Below are positions 12,801 through 23,350 of a stretch of 64,000 nt of DNA, one piece after another. The notes beneath the pieces were generated by a model. It was not told the origin of the DNA. It did no database searches and worked only from the letters and a program-made list of their open reading frames with translations. How positions within the stretch are numbered: the first letter of the stretch is position 1; each line of letters opens with the position of its first letter. The DNA is taken from contig WARS01000011.1 in NCBI GenBank assembly GCA_008933995.1, positions 8,585,516 to 8,649,515 on the forward strand, read 5' to 3'. This DNA comes from Datnioides undecimradiatus. Its lineage: Eukaryota > Chordata > Actinopteri > Lobotiformes > Datnioididae. The position numbers and the translations under genes are program-made.

Positions 12801-12852
12801 GAAATTCGGAGGAACTAGGTCGTGTTTTTGTCATTGCGTCGTCATCAGACAT
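3777..12852 (-). CDS. ttc23: Tetratricopeptide repeat protein 23, complete gene in 11 coding exons
   Basis: Joining minus-strand segments 12852-12794, 12515-12350, 11735-11612, 11417-11261, 11180-11055, 7108-6934, 6772-6667, 6283-6153, 5893-5744, 4101-4019 and 3891-3777 gives 1392 nt: 463 residues plus TGA, close to the roughly 447 residues of human TTC23. Phases agree at every junction. The product is helical, with TPR-like helix pairs over about residues 60-420; recognisable family segments are LVRCAALTRL (exon 3), NRPEEAL (exon 6), FLNAQDDFCRFLL (exon 8), SAEVADTL (exon 9) and LLYGPQHKKT (exon 10). Known for the family: TTC23 localises to the Ellis-van Creveld zone of primary cilia with IQCE and EVC/EVC2 and supports Hedgehog signalling. 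Exons 4 and 5 are separated by an apparent AT-AC intron, and exon 6 may use a GC donor. The gene is tail-to-tail with synm. Residue 1 is the ATG at 12852-12850; a later in-frame ATG is codon 7. Confidence 0.92.
4019..4101 (-). CDS. ttc23: ttc23 coding exon 10
   Basis: 83 nt, acceptor TTTTAG, donor CCCG|GTAAAT. Encodes CLNIQSLLYGPQHKKTKATQ and the helix AVDMLAR, matching the last TPR-like helix of the mammalian protein. Found by reading the minus strand; too short for a simple ORF search. Confidence 0.9.
5744..5893 (-). CDS. ttc23: ttc23 coding exon 9
   Basis: 150 nt, acceptor TTGCAG, donor AAAG|GTAATC, phase 0 at both ends. Encodes about residues 349-398 (RCVEIQRASL ... FGELSAEVADTLQLIGSV), the penultimate TPR-like repeat. 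Confidence 0.9.
6153..6283 (-). CDS. ttc23: ttc23 coding exon 8
   Basis: 131 nt, acceptor TGCTTAG, donor AAGAG|GTTATA (weak after position 3). Encodes about residues 305-348, including SAADYFEQSL and FLNAQDDFCRFLLFNGQQE, clearly matching mammalian TTC23. Confidence 0.9.
6667..6772 (-). CDS. ttc23: ttc23 coding exon 7
   Basis: 106 nt, acceptor TTTCTAG, donor AATG|GTGAGT. Encodes AHAIAMSHSPEELEGA and a following helix to about residue 304, matching the family segment just before the YF(Q/E) motif. Too short to stand out as an open reading frame. Confidence 0.88.
6934..7108 (-). CDS. ttc23: ttc23 coding exon 6
   Basis: Encodes about residues 211-269 (VYKRQNRPEEAL ... HLDRAIEHLSK), a TPR pair. 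Acceptor CTGTAG. The 3' end at 6934 assumes a GC donor (AAG|GCAGGA), which yields a gap-free alignment to the family; a GT donor nine bases further on (GGC|GTGTCA, exon end 6925) would insert AGG and also keep the frame. Confidence 0.85.
7109..11054 (-). other. ttc23 intron 5 (3.9 kb)
   Basis: The longest intron of the gene. It contains a perfect 15-bp stem inverted repeat at 7330-7364 and otherwise AT-rich unique sequence. Open frames at 7974-8222, 8369-8642 and 10312-10603 have no recognisable content. Confidence 0.8.
7330..7364. repeat. Perfect 15-bp inverted repeat (hairpin)
   Basis: AACTTTAAATAAGGA and its exact reverse complement are separated by AGTTA, giving a 15-bp stem with a 5-base loop. 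It lies 0.2 kb upstream of ttc23 exon 6 within intron 5. It is too short for a typical miRNA precursor; it may be a relic of a small palindromic element or a DNA structure element. Confidence 0.9.
11055..11180 (-). CDS. ttc23: ttc23 coding exon 5
   Basis: 126 nt beginning right after the AC of the minor-class intron. Encodes about residues 169-210, including EEAESSFLEAEQVVEDL. The donor is CAG|GTGCAG (weak). Joining to exon 6 gives GLC-R-VYKRQNRPEEAL, aligned without gaps to the mammalian family. Confidence 0.82.
11181..11260 (-). other. ttc23: AT-AC (U12-type) intron 4 of ttc23
   Basis: 80-bp intron on the minus strand beginning ATATCCTTG (8 of 9 match to the U12 AT donor ATATCCTTT) and ending CAAC. 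A CCTTAACC branch-site match (consensus CCTTRACY) lies 11 bases before the AC end, inside the 10-16 base window typical of minor-spliceosome introns, and there is no separate long polypyrimidine tract. No GT-AG alternative joins the exons without a stop or poor sites. Confidence 0.82.
11261..11417 (-). CDS. ttc23: ttc23 coding exon 4
   Basis: 157 nt after a CCCTTAG acceptor. Encodes about residues 117-168 (GLQAQQHSALAKELL ... GGASLLTA). No GT donor in a usable phase gives a good join to exon 5; the exon instead ends ...GCCAA before ATATCCTTG, a U12-type AT donor. With that boundary the frame is kept and the helix continues as LLTAN|LEEAESSF, matching the family pattern with one residue fewer than human. 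Confidence 0.8.
11612..11735 (-). CDS. ttc23: ttc23 coding exon 3
   Basis: 124 nt, acceptor TTGCTTAG, donor AAAG|GTAATT. Encodes about residues 76-116, including LVRCAALTRLVYGDGHLK, the best conserved block of the family, and AHARLAKAYFQFK, a TPR-like helix. Confidence 0.93.
12350..12515 (-). CDS. ttc23: ttc23 coding exon 2
   Basis: 166 nt, acceptor GGACAG, donor GAG|GTGGGT. The split GA|C codon restores frame with exon 1. Encodes about residues 20-75, ending in a charged helix (KLKHFDSRAKIHEDNQE) that matches the first helical segment of mammalian TTC23. Confidence 0.87.
12794..12852 (-). CDS. ttc23: ttc23 coding exon 1
   Basis: Encodes MSDDDAMTKTRPSSSEFPA plus two bases of the next codon, followed by a strong donor GTAAGTG. 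The N-terminus is low-complexity and acidic/Ser-rich, as expected for a poorly conserved leader before the TPR region. Confidence 0.85.
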
Positions 12853-12975
12853 TTTATTACAAACATTCGCCGTGAGGTATGAGGTTTTAGCGTTTTTAGT
12901 CTGTGGGTGTAGCTAGCTAATGCTAACGGCACACTTTGTGTTCTTGCTACGTGTTTGTTACCTTGGTAACACTGC
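12853..12975 (-). promoter_or_regulatory. ttc23 5' UTR and proximal promoter
   Basis: Region just upstream of the ttc23 ATG, with scattered CpGs and no TATA box. It carries a perfect X-box at 12957-12970. The transcription start is not determined. Confidence 0.5.
12957..12970. promoter_or_regulatory. RFX X-box (palindromic)
   Basis: GTTACCTTGGTAAC is a perfect 14-bp inverted repeat fitting the X-box pattern of two RYYNCC-type half-sites separated by 2 bp. RFX factors drive ciliary genes through such sites close to the start. It lies about 105 bp upstream of the ttc23 ATG, and TTC23 is a ciliary protein. Confidence 0.75.
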
Positions 12976-13780
12976 GCGTGTTAAGGTAGCTCGGTTGTCA
13001 AACTGCTGTTGCTAGTCCATTTCAGTGTTTCATATGGAGGTTTTAATGGCTTGGCTTCACATAACCGAAAAACTCCCACATGATACGCCACGATGTTTAC
13101 AATTCAACACTGAGAGCACGTCATTTACAGGAGCTAGCCTACTAAAGCTGGACGTTTGTTTGTCCATCACTAGAGAAACATTTGCTGAGGTTCATGGCCA
13201 CACTGTAACAAGGAGGTGAGGTGCGTTCAAGAACTGCGCTGTTCATAAAATAACTCAAATAAGATTTCTTTCACTGATTTTGCACTGTGATTTTCCAATA
13301 AAACCGCGGATTAACTCAACAAATGGTGAAAAATAAACCATTAGTTTTGTAAGTATATATAAGAATGTAAAGTTATTCTTTAAAATGTACCGACAATGGT
13401 TGTGACTGATTTCTAAGTCCCAACTCCATCCGTATGTTTTAATTCACTGTATGTTGCTTCACCTGACATTGTCTCAAAAAGACTGTTTATATGTCGGCTC
13501 TGTATCTCCTGTTAATTTTGTTGCATCTGCAAGGGTGGGACAGTTATCATTTTTGTCTCACCATTATCACTGTTATTGGTAACTTAAAAAAATAAAACAT
13601 TACCACTGTTATTTGTTTGTAGAGTTTGGCGACATGGAGTCCCAAATCAGAAAAAAACCTGAGGTCCAACTAACCACAGTAGTTGAAAATTCATAGGGTT
13701 GATATGGGTGTGCGCAATGTTCTTTAAATGAAAATGTGTCTGGAAATATGCATTAACGGAGCATAATAAGTGACACAACT

Positions 13781-13815
13781 AGGGCCTTAAGGCCTTTAAG
13801 GGCCTTTAAGCCCTG
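13781..13815. repeat. Short tandem and self-complementary GGCCTTTAAG repeats
   Basis: Three imperfect copies of GGCCTTTAAG, each nearly self-complementary. Probably simple-sequence in origin. Confidence 0.7.
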
Positions 13816-15572
13816 TCTTGAAGACAGTTTCTGTATATTTGAAATAAGTTTGTTAATGTTTTTAATATGTTTTTTAAAGTGGTTGTTGTTTTGCTGTGAT
13901 CGTTGGTCTATGTAGGTGGACAGCAAGATTGCAGAGCATCTGCAGCCAGCAGTTTAGCTGGAGACTTGAAGTTGGTGCTTTAAGTATGGCTGTGCAACCA
14001 TTGTAAGACCTCTGAACACGTTTTGAACTATACAACTGTAGTATTGTGATGTCTCCACAAGATGTCAGTATAGTAGCACAAGAGTAATGGTCCTAGCTAT
14101 ACTGAAGGTTTTATTAGAATATTTTTGAGCTCTCTTAAGAAGTGATGGTTGGGATTCTGGCCTCTTCTAAAGACATGCACACTTCAAAGTGTTCAACAAG
14201 CAATATGTAAACCCCAGGGCTCATCACACTTTTTTCATAATTTTCCAACTGCGCCCTCAGCACTGTTTCCGTATCCCTCTGAAGATATTATTTATTTTTA
14301 GTTCGTCATAATTTTGCTGCATGCCAACAGTCTGAAAAATGATAAAACATGAACTTATTTATGATGATGGTTACCTGGAAAAGCCATGAAAACAGAAATA
14401 CTGTCATGACTTGAAGAAAAATATACAGACCTGTCAGGTAATCAAATCCATCCTACAGTATGTGAAAACTAGAGCTGTACCTTCACTCCATCCTTATTGG
14501 TTAATATACTGTATGAAAGTGGAAACACTGACCTTAAAGTTGTTCAAAGTCAACTGCTAATAGCTCATTAGTTTTAATGGGTGGGTGCTAAATGGGCTGA
14601 AGTCTCTGCAGTACACAGGTTGAGAGGTGCCACTCAGATGAAAATGGTAAACAATGAACCTGAAAGATGTTCTTCTTTGGTTTTGTAGCCTTTTAAAAAG
14701 AGTCTTTTTACATTGGTTTCTGCTGGATTGTGTTTGTTTCTCTGAAGCTACATTGTCAGAGATTTAAAAAAATACTACTTGCTCGCAGACTCTGTCTTTT
14801 GTCCAAATCTCCTGCAATTAAATGATATCTTATACAAAGCAACATGCTTTCCATTCTATTAAGTTGTTTAGTAGTTCACTATTTATTTTAGTGCTGTGCA
14901 GTTTTCACCCATTACATAATAACATGGTATTAATAATACAGATAAGGAATACCTGTGTCCTACATCATTCTGTACTTTCATAGACATTAATACTAGATGC
15001 CAATAGTGAGAAGAGGAAATGTACATTTCCTTGTGAAAATATCCTTGCTTACATCAGTGCCCAAAATCCATGCCAGATAAACAAGAAGTAACGTCTCTGT
15101 GGCTGCTTTGAGAAATTGGTCTCCGGAGACAGCTTTCTAGGTTAATTTATTCTGTATCGGGCTAGCAGTATGTGTACTGTCACCACTTTTAAACTTGGGG
15201 CAGGGCACATTTTGTGTGCAAGACTGCCTAAGATAACTTCTTATGGCTCCTTGGGATGGCTGCTGCCGGTTGATTCTGGCAGGCCTTGAGACAACCCGTT
15301 TATTTGTTTGTTTGTCCCGTGAGTTTTTGGCTGGCCGTTCAGGGCTCAGTTTGGCCCCAGTCCCTGTTGGGCTTCTATTTCTGAAACCCAAGTGGCTCTT
15401 AATGAAGCTGGTAGGGTTGGCATGGGCCCTCAGCAAACCCAGGCCTGATCAGACCCTTCTTCTTCTGCCTTGGCAGCCACACTCCATTTGCTCCCTCTGG
15501 CTTCCTAATTTAGTAACGGTGGGTAAAAATATGTGCTAACGAACAAGGTCTGGTATGTCAGGCTGGCGTCCA

Positions 15573-15632
15573 GAGAAGAGGGAGAGAGGGAAGGAGGGGT
15601 GAGGAGAGGAGGGAGAGCAGGAGGGAGGGAGG
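15573..15632. repeat. GA-rich purine tract
   Basis: About 60 bp almost wholly of G and A (GAGGGAGAGAGGGAAGGAGG-like), low complexity. Confidence 0.85.
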
Positions 15633-18600
15633 GTGCTGTTTTCACAGCAGGCACCCAGTGACAGGGGTAGAGTCACTCAGACCTCTCTGACATCTGTGTG
15701 TTTGTGTGTGTGTAGACATTCAAGAGAGTGTGTGGGGGTGGATGATGAGAGGCGGAGTGTGAGCACTTAAAATTTCTTACCCATGCCAAACTCCATTCAA
15801 ACACTTCTAATCATTCTTCTGTTTTGTTCCAGCCACACCGTGGGGCTGTAAAGTAAACCTATGGTGTACACTGCAGATGAACAATGACTGATGTTGAATT
15901 TCAGGCACCATAGCAAACCTCATATAGAGTTTTCAGTTATTTAAAGCTATAATGCATAACTCTTGATGTCCAGTGTGATAACGGTAACTCGTGGAAATAT
16001 AAGTTAGTTTATTTTCTGCATCACATAAAGTTTTAAATAATGAAATCCACAACTCTTTTTTAAAAGCATAATGGCCAAACTGGTTGAGTGGGTAGACTCA
16101 ACACCAAATATCTTTCCCAGGGAGCAGTTAATAACCGTACACATTGGCAAAAGTGTGATATTAAAAAGTACGGAAACAAACGACATGATCACGTTTTAAA
16201 GGTTCTAAATTTTGGTTTTGATACATATTTGATTACCTATGCAGTTGGGCCCCTCTAATTTATGACACCTCAACCACTTCCTGGAAAATATCACACCACA
16301 ATCCAGGTTTTAGAAAAAAGAAACTATGAAGTCCATAAGATATGACACCTTAGTGAACATTTAAGGCTGGGTGCATATCGTTTTGGGTTGATGTATTGCT
16401 CATAGCAATTTTTTTTCACCACAGCATCTTTGAGGGCTTACTGGATCTGTAGAGAAACCCTTTTACATGTGAGCTACAGAGCTTCCTAGTTTTGCTCTTT
16501 GCATACTGTAGGTTGAGCTACAACCCATGAAGGCAGCGGAAGAAAAACATGTTTTTTAATGTATGTTTACTCAATACACCTCAGACTTTCAAAGTTCCCC
16601 ATTTTCCATGGACCCATTCCAGCAAACATTAACGGTGAATAACTTTATTGAGGCTGTTTCAGTGAAAAATCGAGGAGAAGAGGTGCCAGTAATCTTTCTC
16701 GTAATCATACAATGGCTCAAAATAGTTGATTCTTAAAAACTTTTTTCCTAAAAGGCCAAAACCACATTAAAAATCATACTGCAGTATTAGCCCTTAAAAA
16801 CCAATGCAGCTTGATGGTAATAAACGCATTTAATTTATTGTTTTGCTGCTCAGAAGCTGAGCTGAGCCCTACACTTGCAATTACTCCATTTTCATCTGTC
16901 AAGACACTTGACCATAGAAATCTTCCCTCAAGCACTTTAGCACTTGCCCTTCCTGTTCACAGTTTAAGAGGCTCATGGCAACCTTGTCAACTTCACTTGT
17001 AAAACTGAAGCTTTAGATGAAAACAGAAAACCTCCTTGTCTCCAGCAGCAGCAGAAACTGTAAATTTACAGGCAGGATAACAGCTGCTTGATGTATAGTT
17101 ACTGCAGATAAAAAAAAAATTAATTATTGTGAAAAAAAATCACATGTTCAATCACAAAACTTATGTCTTTCATCTCGTTGCTCAGAGAGTTTAAATAAGT
17201 TGTGTGTTGAAGTACCACACAACTGTGCGGTCACACTAAGACTTGGTAACGAACCACACTGTCCCCAGGTTGTGCAGGTTATTGAAATGCAGCATGATTC
17301 ATGCAAGTGCTGGCATGATTGTCCTCACTGAGCCAAATTAAAATGAAAAGAACTGCACAGCACCAGCAACATTTTAATTGTTTGGTATAATTGTCACGTA
17401 TCGTTATTAGTTTAATGTCATATAAAATGTATTTCATATTGCTTTAGTTTGATATGTGTGTGTTTTTTCCTCTCAACACAATAATAGAAAATTATCATAC
17501 ATTTGCAAAATTATCTCTTTGGAACTATTATAGCAGATTCATCAAGAGATCATTTGTTGTTTGATCGCTCACATTTAGTTGTGGGCTAACAAGGCAATGG
17601 AGACCAGATATTATTATGTTTTAACATAATACAACTCTACCCAGCTAAGTGCTTCACCTGCCATCACAGGAAAGCGCCAGTCTTTCACAGCAAGAAAACA
17701 ATTTGCAAATCCAATTCTTAGACAAGTGAATGCTCACAAACTAATCATCAATCATGGTATGCTCATGGTATGTCACAGTTAGTGCTTCAAACCACAAAGT
17801 AGCATGTAACTTTTATACAGCTGTCCCCACTTCCTGTGTTAGTTAACCCACAGACACCCACCCCTCAGCAATGAAAAGTGGCCCCGTTCTTAAAAAACAG
17901 TGTTTAGTGGAGGAACTGATGAGAGACGGTTTCCAATGTGACATATTTTGATCTAGCGTTAAATGGTTCATTTTTCCGGCTGCTGGAGCAATTCTGGAGT
18001 ATTGCGCTACCTGTATGAGACCACGTGATATTCCATCAGTGTTTTACCACTTAAACAAAGTTACCCTATTCTGACCCACAGTAAATATATGCTGATGCCT
18101 TCCCAGCTGCTGCGCTTCGATAAAGCAAGTTGTTTGTACATAGAATAAGAAATGTGTTGCAGTTCCATAATCAGCGTATTTTTGCAAGTAATTCCGCTGT
18201 GAAGAAGTAGAAACAAAGCCAGGCACTTAAGCCAGGCGCCCCTTCCTTTCAAACGAGTGAAGCTGTCCACAGCAAAGACATGATAGTCACAGTGCGATAA
18301 GATAAGCTCTCTTTCCATCCAGCAGCATCGTTCCATGCCAGTGCTTTGTTTAACAATAGTTTTGTATTCAAATGTGAATTGTTCTCTGCTATGGCAGACT
18401 TAGAATGGCTTAAAGTTGTGTTTATCCTTACCCAAACCTTGGCCTAATTTGAAGCATATGCAGAAAACAAATCTACTATTGTTTCACCGCTAAAGCTTCT
18501 TCTTTCCTTTCTATTCAATGTCAAAATCAAAGATTTCAGAGAGCTTTGGAGGTGATATTGCCATTCTTTGTTTAGACAATGGCACACTAAACCAATAACT

Positions 18601-19962
18601 GTGTTTTGTTTGCTGACAGTGTGTATATTCCTTCATAATTGCAGTTTAGCAGCACTGTGACAGGGAGATATCTGTATGGGGGAATTTCATCTTCTTCCAG
18701 TGGTGCTGCTATGGAGCAGCTAAAACATGGATCAGCGAGTGTTCGTCAGACATTTCCAAACTGATGTAGAGGGGTTTGTCTGTTTCTCTGCACACATACA
18801 AAGATATCACTGCCAGGGACAAGCCTCCAAATGATGAAAGGATGATACAGCTCCTTGTCCTTGGTACACTTTGGCCCAGCCTTGTGCCCCTATGACTTTG
18901 TTGTTAACCAGGGAAAAATCTCAAGTTTCCCATTCACTTGCTCAGTCCTGTAAATCGCATTTAATTGTGTTTATGCCACAGAGGTGTCCAGGATAAAAAT
19001 GTTTCACCTGCTTCTCTGACTACATGTGCAAATGTGTGGCATCTGTCCAGGAAAGAAAGAGCAGCAGAGAACCTCTCTGTCCAAAAGAATGTCAGTCTTT
19101 GCAGTTTTATGAACAGAGGATATTTTTCCACCTCACTTCTTGTAACGAATAATCTGAGATGCACATTCTATGTCAAAAAGGTCAGTCAGTAATGTTTCAG
19201 TTGAGTTTTTTCAGTTGTATTAATGAGCAAACACTTCTGTACTGTACTCATTTGAAGCAACATGCTGACTACAAAAGAAGCTGATGCCTCCTGCATAGCA
19301 GCAAAATGAACTGCTTACACCTGAGACTTGGCCAAACCATACCTTTAACCTGCACATTTCCAAGAATGCTTCCAGCATTAATGGAGTATCTGAGGAGGGG
19401 CGCGTGGGTTGTCACTTACCTTTGACTATGAATGGGAATGAGAGGCTAAATGTCTGCCTGTGGTTCTCTGACCTTTGTGGCTCCTCTGCTGACTTGGTTC
19501 AGGTAAGTGCGGGTTGTGTGATGCAGTGGTATCAATAATGGAAGAAAGGCAACCCCCTCCCTCTGGCTGCTATGTGGGTCAGAGGAGGCTCTCGGTGGAT
19601 GGGAGAGATTGATGAAGAGCACCAGGGAGAGCGTCGGAGCGCCTACCTCACAGCGGTGCAACCCGAGCCGCTCCCGCTGCACTTGTTCTGAGGCCCCCCT
19701 CCTGAGCTGCAGCGCCTGGCGCTCTTTAAATGACCTTCAAATTAGCCTTATTTTTCAGGGCCCCAAACCCTTCAGGGTCCTTTCTGGAAGGATGGTGGGT
19801 CTTGTTCCCACTCTCTTTCTCTGTCTTTTCTGTTGTTATCCTCCTGTTGACCGCATATGGAGCAGAAAACAACAGAGGAGTAACGCTTGTGTAGCAAGGG
19901 TGACTGGTTTTGGTCTCTGATGTAATCAGACAATCGGTCTATTATGTGTTTCCGATTAGGCA

Positions 19963-19965
<3 letters not shown>

Positions 19966-19996
<31 letters not shown>
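19966..19996. repeat. (CA)n microsatellite
   Basis: About 15 uninterrupted AC dinucleotides. Confidence 0.97.
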
Positions 19997-20000
<4 letters not shown>

Positions 20001-20224
20001 ACTTTATATCTTTCATTACAGCTTCTCTTTCAAACAAATCCCATTGTCATTCATCCTCACAGAATCTGCAGACAATGATACATGTGCTGTTTTGAGAGAT
20101 TTGTGTGCATGTTGGTGGATGCTAGTCACAGTGGGATCTTTCTTCCACAACATCACAGAACAACACTCTGTCAAGCCAGCCATCCATCACTCCAGCTGTG
20201 GTTTATGTACACACAGCAGGTCAT

Positions 20225-20480
20225 GCTGGTTCTCTGTCCAGACCCTATGCAGCGCTCTTGATTATCCATTTGCATTAAGAGAAACACCCTCCTCTAATGG
20301 AACTAAATGACTCTGGCGGCTGCAATTTGTGAGGTTATGCTTTGCTTTTAATGGAATGGCTATCTGCAAGGCTTTGATTTACGAACTTTTTCAGCAATTT
20401 TCAGGATGATTTGCTTGCAATTTAGGTTTATTATGGGAAGACAAATTCCATAATCTCATCTTTCTGCACCTGTGACAAAA
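20225..20480. promoter_or_regulatory. Candidate regulatory block with octamer motif
   Basis: Unique, non-repetitive sequence with a perfect octamer ATTTGCAT at 20268-20275 beside TAAT-type and E-box-like motifs (CACCTG near 20470). It resembles vertebrate conserved non-coding elements in composition; conservation was not tested. Confidence 0.3.
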
Positions 20481-22979
20481 TGTGGAGGGCAAAGAAGCTC
20501 CTCGCAAACTCACCTCACCAATCAACAACAGCAAATGATAGAAACAAACACTTGTGTAATCACTTAGGCTGTGAAACTGTTAGCTGATGTTTAGTTGATG
20601 CTTTAAATGTGCCTCTTAGCTGTGCGCACGGTGTAGCAAAGCAGCCTTAAAGGTGACCTTATACAGTACAGTACAGGCATATGTTGCACCCTTTTGGGAA
20701 AAGCTTTGACTTTTATTTCATTTTTATTACACTGGGGTGAAGCCATACCCCCAAGAAGACAATACACCTCCACACAGCACTGGCATTATAAATTTTATTT
20801 GCACAAGACTGGCAATTTTTCATGGAAAGCTCTTTAACATCCTCTCCTTTTTTAACTGACCTTGTGGAGAGCAGTGCATAGAAACTTTTAACTCACCAAG
20901 TGAAGTTCACATAGTAACTGCATAACAATCAAAAAGAACAGATATTCAGTTTCATGTTAAATATTTTTGATAAAGGTAAACAGCCAGAAAATTAAAATCA
21001 AAATTCAAAGCAGGCCCTTTTTTTCGCCAGGTTTCCTCTGCTTGCTTTTGACACTCCGCCAAACATTTGGAGCTAATTCTCCAGCTATCGTGATGGAAAA
21101 TCGACAGGCGGGATTGTAACTCACAGGCAGCAGGAGACTTGGAGAGCAAACATCAAGGGGAATCAAGTTGGAAAACATAATAAGTCATTGCGTTAGCTGT
21201 GGAGTGAAAGGGATGGTGTGAAAATAGGTAAGAGGACAACCAGAGGTGGGGCATGACTGATGGCTGGGTAGGATGGGGGCTTGTTGCTCCAGAAGGGCAA
21301 ACCTGCCCTGATTGATTGGCTAGTATTTCAGAGAGGCCCTCGTGCCCATTTGCTTATGATGCTGGAATGCTTTGGTAGCTTCTTGTGAAAAGAGTAAAAA
21401 CAAAAGATGAAAAGCAGCAGATGTGAGATGAAAAAATATTGATCCTGACTTAGGAAAAAGGAAAACTCAGGCCGTGGATGGAGATCATTAGGGTATATTA
21501 TTTAAGATGAACGAGGGATGATGAAATCCTGAATACTACTTGATTATATTAGTGTTTCACATAACAGGAAGATGTTTTCTAAATTATTAATTCACATATT
21601 GTAAATTAACATTACATTTGCAACAGAGGGCCCTGTAATATTATTGAACATAATGAACATATCAGGACAAGTTACTGCAGTAAATGTTTAAACACTGTTG
21701 ACACAGCCAAGCAATTTTTTTGTTACTTGTTTTATAGTAATAGTGCCAATCAACCATCCATGACAATAGTTGTTGAGCTTTTTAACTGAAACACTAATGT
21801 CCATCTAGTGGGGGTCTCTAGAAATATATTCTAAGACTGTAGGATGTGTCCTAAACCATGTGATATTTGAAGTGATGAAGTCTGAAGTGAAGTGATGAAC
21901 CAACTGACTAACAGACAATCAGAGTGCAGTTGCTCCTAGCATGTCTAAAAAGCACAATTTGTGGTTTATTATGCCTTACTTTTCTTTTGTTGGATTCATT
22001 TTTCTTGCAGCACTCCTACATTACAGTATTGTAATGAGAGGCTCATGTACTTCGAGGGTTTTATTGCATTAAACTTCATATCTAATCTCCTCCAGTCTCT
22101 CCTGAATAGTGTATGGCTCTGTTCCATGAACTACAACAGAAAGAAACACTTACATTTGGAATGTGCTTCACTGAAGAGCTTTTCTCCATCTGGATAGTGG
22201 GGTTGCTGTTTCCTGACGGTCTAATATCTATCCAGAGAGGTTATTACAGAAAGAGGGATATCATGGTGCATTATCCACAGACATGGTAGAAAAACAATCA
22301 TGGAAATGTACTGAGCACTTCGTAAGAACATGACCAGCTGTTTGGCTGTTTTAAAGGAGGAAAGAGGATACATGCTCCTTCCACGTTGCACTTTTCCTCT
22401 GCTTTTGCCTTTGAACTTACTTCAAACATTAGTCAATGTGTGTCTAGTGTCATGCCAGCCATGTGGATGGCATATGCTAACTTTGCAATTGGGCCTTGCT
22501 GGTTATAGGTGTGTGTGGTGACCAATAGCTCTTGGTTATGTCCCCGAGTTGTAACTTTGATGTGGGGTGGTGGAAAGGTGATGACTGAGGTGAACGTGTG
22601 TGTGGAAACAATTCAGGCACGAGCAGTGTACAATAGTACCCACATGAAAGGCCCCTTTGTGGGGCTCTGCTACCTTACAGATGGTCAGCTTCCCTCGTCC
22701 ATTAAATAATAACAGTACTCCAATCTCTCCGCGGGCCAGATGTGCCGAATCCATGATGCTAAATGGAAACAAATCAGCCAGGCTTTACTCTTTAATTGAG
22801 CACTGGAGTGTTTATTTTCTTGAGACTATCATAATAGACTTCAAAATTCCCATAAAAACTCAACTGTGAGGGCAGATTAGCCCATTTAGCACCTCTAGAC
22901 AGTATTTTCCACATGAGACAAGTCTTAAGTGCAGTTATGCTGGTGGCAAGACTTCCACACGGGACTGGCCACATCTTTA

Positions 22980-23350
22980 GTCACTCCTTATTTCTGCTCT
23001 GTGATCTTGCACTTAGAAGCACCCCTTGTAAAAGCAGCCGTCGCGGGGAGGTCGCCCTGACATCTTTATCATAATTGCCCTAAATACCCCCATTAGAGAA
23101 GCTAGCCAGTATCCTCAATAACACTAGTCATCCCTGGTAGCACTGGTGCATCTAATTGCCTGGGCCTTTTTTGAAAGATTGCCTGACATCAGCACGGCTC
23201 CCTGTGGGCTGGCCCTCTTCATTCTCTGCCCAGCAAAGCATATCGTTATCGCAGCCAGCAAAGAGACCCGGCCTCCCTGCTCCTGGATAATTAACTGTCT
23301 GGCTTAACTGCATAATGGAAAAAGGAACATTGGAGGTGTGGTAGTTATTC
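22980..23350. promoter_or_regulatory. Candidate regulatory block
   Basis: Compact unique block of balanced composition with AATTAAC, CATAATTGCC, GATAA and CAGC-type motifs and no repeat character. Supports no long reading frame. Proposed only on texture as a possible conserved element of the mef2a regulatory landscape. Confidence 0.25.

Larger units (their letters stand above)
12976..21780. other. Intergenic desert, first part
   Basis: No gene recognised. Holds a self-complementary GGCCTTTAAG cluster at 13781-13815, a purine tract at 15573-15632, a candidate regulatory block at 15120-15540, a CA microsatellite at 19966-19996 and a candidate block with an octamer site at 20225-20480. Open frames here (for example 15243-15539, 19609-19920) have no recognisable content. 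Confidence 0.7.

Noticed and set aside
13025-13219. Frame head-to-head with ttc23 and ending near a GTGAGG donor, considered as lrrc28 exon 1
   Set aside because: The translation does not resemble LRRC28 or any LRR protein; at most a divergent non-coding transcript.
15941-16210. TTAAAGCTATAATGCATAACTC-like start, considered as another fish transposon copy
   Set aside because: Similarity to known repeat ends is too vague and no matching second end could be placed.
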